From an uncultured Oscillospiraceae bacterium (lineage in GTDB: Bacteria > Bacillota > Clostridia > Oscillospirales > Oscillospiraceae): a stretch of DNA of 64,000 nucleotides. The stretch covers positions 5,567-69,566 of the forward strand of contig CAKUDE010000007.1 of the NCBI GenBank assembly GCA_934645175.1, read 5' to 3'. The translations under genes were made by a program, and so were the position numbers. Position 1 is the stretch's first letter. The number at the start of each line of letters is the position of its first letter. The notes below the pieces were generated by a model. That model was given only the letters and a program-made list of their open reading frames with translations. It was not told the origin of the DNA and made no database searches. Shown here piece by piece: positions 62,385 through 64,000 of this stretch.

Positions 62385-63649
62385 TAAAAAAGCTGCGCAG
62401 GCGCTTCATCGTGCTGGCCGTCGCCGCGCTGTTTGCGCTGCTGGCCGTGCTTGTGACCGGAATGAATATTATCAACTATTGCAGCGTTCTCAAGGAGGCG
62501 GACGGCATTCTCTCCATTCTTTCGCACAACAAGGGGGATTTCCCGCGCGACGATCGTCCGAACGATCTGCCGTCGGGAGAGCAGCCCACCGAACCGGACG
62601 GGCAAAGCAAGCCTCAGCCGCTTCCGGGGCTGTCGCCGGAGGCGCCCTATGAATCGCGTTATTTCTCCGTTCTTCTGGACGCGGACGGCAACGCGCTCTA
62701 CACCGATACGAAACGAATTGCCGCCGTAGACGAACAGACCGCCGTCGAATACGCGCAGACGGCCGACGCGGACGGCAAAGAAACCGGCTTTCTCGGCGTC
62801 TACCGTTATATCCGCAGCGCGGAGCCGGAGGGGACGCGGATCGTCTTTCTGGATTGCAGCCGCAGGCTGGACGCCTTCCGGAGCTTCTTTACGGCAAGCG
62901 TCGGCATTGCGCTGGCGGGATTTGCGGTCGTGTCACTGCTGTTTGCCCTGCTGGCCGGGCGAATCGTGCAACCCATCGCCGAAAGCTACGAAAAACAGAA
63001 GCGTTTCATCACCGACGCCGGGCACGAGATAAAGACGCCGCTGACGATCATCCGTGCAAACGCGGATCTTCTGGAGATGGAGCTCGGGGAAAACGAAAGT
63101 CTGCACGACATTCGCACGCAGGCGGAGCGCCTGACGACGCTGACCAACGATCTGGTGACACTCTCACGAATGGAGGAGAGCGCCGAGCTGCCAAAGGTCG
63201 ATTTTCCGCTGTCGGAGGTCGTTGCGGAGGCTGCGGCGGACTTCCGCGCCCCGGCCAGAGCGCACGGGCAGACGCTCGTATGCAACATCGCGCCCATGCT
63301 CACACTCCACGGCGACAGTGCCTCACTGGCAAAGCTTGTGGCTCTGCTGCTGGACAACGCACTGAAATACGCACCCGACGGCAGCACCGTTACGCTGACG
63401 CTCGCGCGGAGCGGAAAGAGCACGTCCCTCTGCGTGGAAAACCCGACGCTTCGGCCGTTGGAGCGGGAAACGCTCCCGCACCTGTTTGACCGTTTCTACC
63501 GCGCGGACGCTTCGCGAAACTCCGGCACCGGCGGCTACGGCATCGGCCTTTCCGTGGCAAAGGCGATCGTTACGGCGCAGGGCGGAAAAATTCAGGCGAC
63601 AATGCCCGACGGAAACACGTTCCGCATCACGGCAACCTTCCCCGCCTGA
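62381..63649 (+). CDS. Sensor histidine kinase
   Basis: The 422-residue kinase has transmembrane helices at about residues 10-32 and 165-188, an extracytoplasmic domain of about 130 residues between them (Pro-rich part near 50-85), no clear HAMP, the H-box DAGHEIKTPLTII (His at about 215), N-box LLLDNALKYAPDGS and G-box GGYGIGLSVAKAIV. The start overlaps the regulator stop (ATGA). The extracytoplasmic domain resembles no family I know. Stimulus unknown. Confidence 0.95.
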   Translation: MIKKLRRRFIVLAVAALFALLAVLVTGMNIINYCSVLKEADGILSILSHNKGDFPRDDRPNDLPSGEQPTEPDGQSKPQPLPGLSPEAPYESRYFSVLLDADGNALYTDTKRIAAVDEQTAVEYAQTADADGKETGFLGVYRYIRSAEPEGTRIVFLDCSRRLDAFRSFFTASVGIALAGFAVVSLLFALLAGRIVQPIAESYEKQKRFITDAGHEIKTPLTIIRANADLLEMELGENESLHDIRTQAERLTTLTNDLVTLSRMEESAELPKVDFPLSEVVAEAAADFRAPARAHGQTLVCNIAPMLTLHGDSASLAKLVALLLDNALKYAPDGSTVTLTLARSGKSTSLCVENPTLRPLERETLPHLFDRFYRADASRNSGTGGYGIGLSVAKAIVTAQGGKIQATMPDGNTFRITATFPA

Positions 63650-63674
63650 GCCTTCCCCATGCAGGACGGAACCC

Positions 63675-63706
63675 AAAGCCTCCCCTGTGTAATGGGAGGC
63701 TTTTTT
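63675..63706 (+). terminator. Terminator of the two-component operon
   Basis: The stem AAAGCCTCCC/GGGAGGCTTT with a 9-base loop is followed by TTTTTT. Confidence 0.9.
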
Positions 63707-63707
63707 C

Positions 63708-64000
63708 TGTCATTGCGCGAGCGGTAGATGTGTCATTGCGAGGCCACGTCAGTGGCCGTGGCAATCTCCTGCCCCCATTGTCATTGCGAGGCCCCGCAGG
63801 GGTCGTGGCAATCTCCTGTCAAATCCCACATTAGATTGCCGCGTCGGGCTTACGCCCTCCTCGCAATGACACGAACCCCCCACTGTCATTGCGAGACTTG
63901 CGTCAGCAAGTCGTGGCAATCTTTTGTAAGACCCTGCACTAGATTGCCACGTCGGGCTTGCGCCCTCCTCGCAATGACACGAACCCCCCACTGTCATTGC
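63708..64000. repeat. Palindromic CATTGCGAG repeat array, locus 7 (runs off the window)
   Basis: At least seven arms are present: CATTGCGCGAG; CATTGCGAG with GGCCACGTCAGTGGCC and GTGGCAATCT; CATTGCGAG with GCCCCGCAGGGGTC and GTGGCAATCT; AGATTGCCGCG with GGGCTTACGCCC and CTCGCAATGACA; CATTGCGAG with ACTTGCGTCAGCAAGT and GTGGCAATCT; AGATTGCCACG with GGGCTTGCGCCC and CTCGCAATGACA; and the start of another. Spacers such as CACGAACCCCCCACTGTCATTGC recur almost unchanged. Confidence 0.88.

Overview
The window is chromosomal DNA of a high-GC (about 60% by eye) low-redundancy Firmicute, most likely an uncultured gut Clostridium-class organism of the Oscillospirales type. This is inferred from gene content and order: gdpP-rplI-dnaB-tilS-hpt-ftsH, ribonuclease J, a DAK2/YloV-Asp23 pair, a PadR-DUF1700 pair, a Noc-like ParB, sigma-A type promoters (TTGACA-17-TATAAT) and strong AGGAGG ribosome binding sites. 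No rRNA, phage, transposase or CRISPR genes are present. One tRNA (Gln, CUG) is seen. Nearly all of the window is coding and almost every operon ends in a clear hairpin terminator.

Layout. 1-5.3 kb: Nif3 fragment, yebC, a lipid kinase and a THUMP methyltransferase (minus), and an NfeD-stomatin pair. 5.3-11.8 kb: a RyR-domain protein, PadR-DUF1700, NUDIX hydrolase, tRNA-Gln, a HAD phosphatase with a GT2 glycosyltransferase, asparaginase-DUF2284, and Noc. 12-15.3 kb: tex, then a divergent XRE regulator/orphan prepilin pair. 15.7-25.2 kb (minus): an Mbeg1-like hydrolase with pyroglutamyl peptidase, then the replication/housekeeping operon gdpP to ftsH. 25.4-34.5 kb: rnj, an amino-acid ABC transporter with two ARG-box-like sites, and dapA-dapB-hisS-aspS. 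34.6-45.2 kb: MoxR-DUF58-membrane protein operon, TldD/TldE pair, mnmA-cyclophilin-prohibitin operon, and DUF2156-GNAT. 45.3-49.1 kb: FakA-like kinase, Asp23 and a plant-type gpmI. 49.5-52 kb: a second divergent XRE/prepilin pair whose pilin is a large mosaic with an AT-rich 3' half. 52.2-58.1 kb: two unknown proteins, DegV, gap, folA-thyA. 58.2-63.6 kb: a beta-helix-like lipoprotein, DUF4956 membrane protein and VTC (polyphosphate polymerase-like) protein, divergent from an OmpR-type two-component system.

Two things stand out. First, a dispersed palindromic repeat (CATTGCGAG...GTGGCAATCT with exchangeable mini-hairpins) occurs at seven places, and both XRE/prepilin pairs are bracketed on both sides by it, as if they were cassettes. 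No pilus assembly genes lie nearby. Second, the intergenic region between the VTC/DUF4956/lipoprotein operon and the two-component system carries two PhoB-like direct repeats with the same heptamer in opposite orientation, suggesting that the response regulator controls both sides. Smaller regulatory signals are the ARG-box-like pair, a palindrome at the padR promoter, a 13-bp-arm palindrome on the large pilin promoter, and Noc-site-like half sites beside noc.
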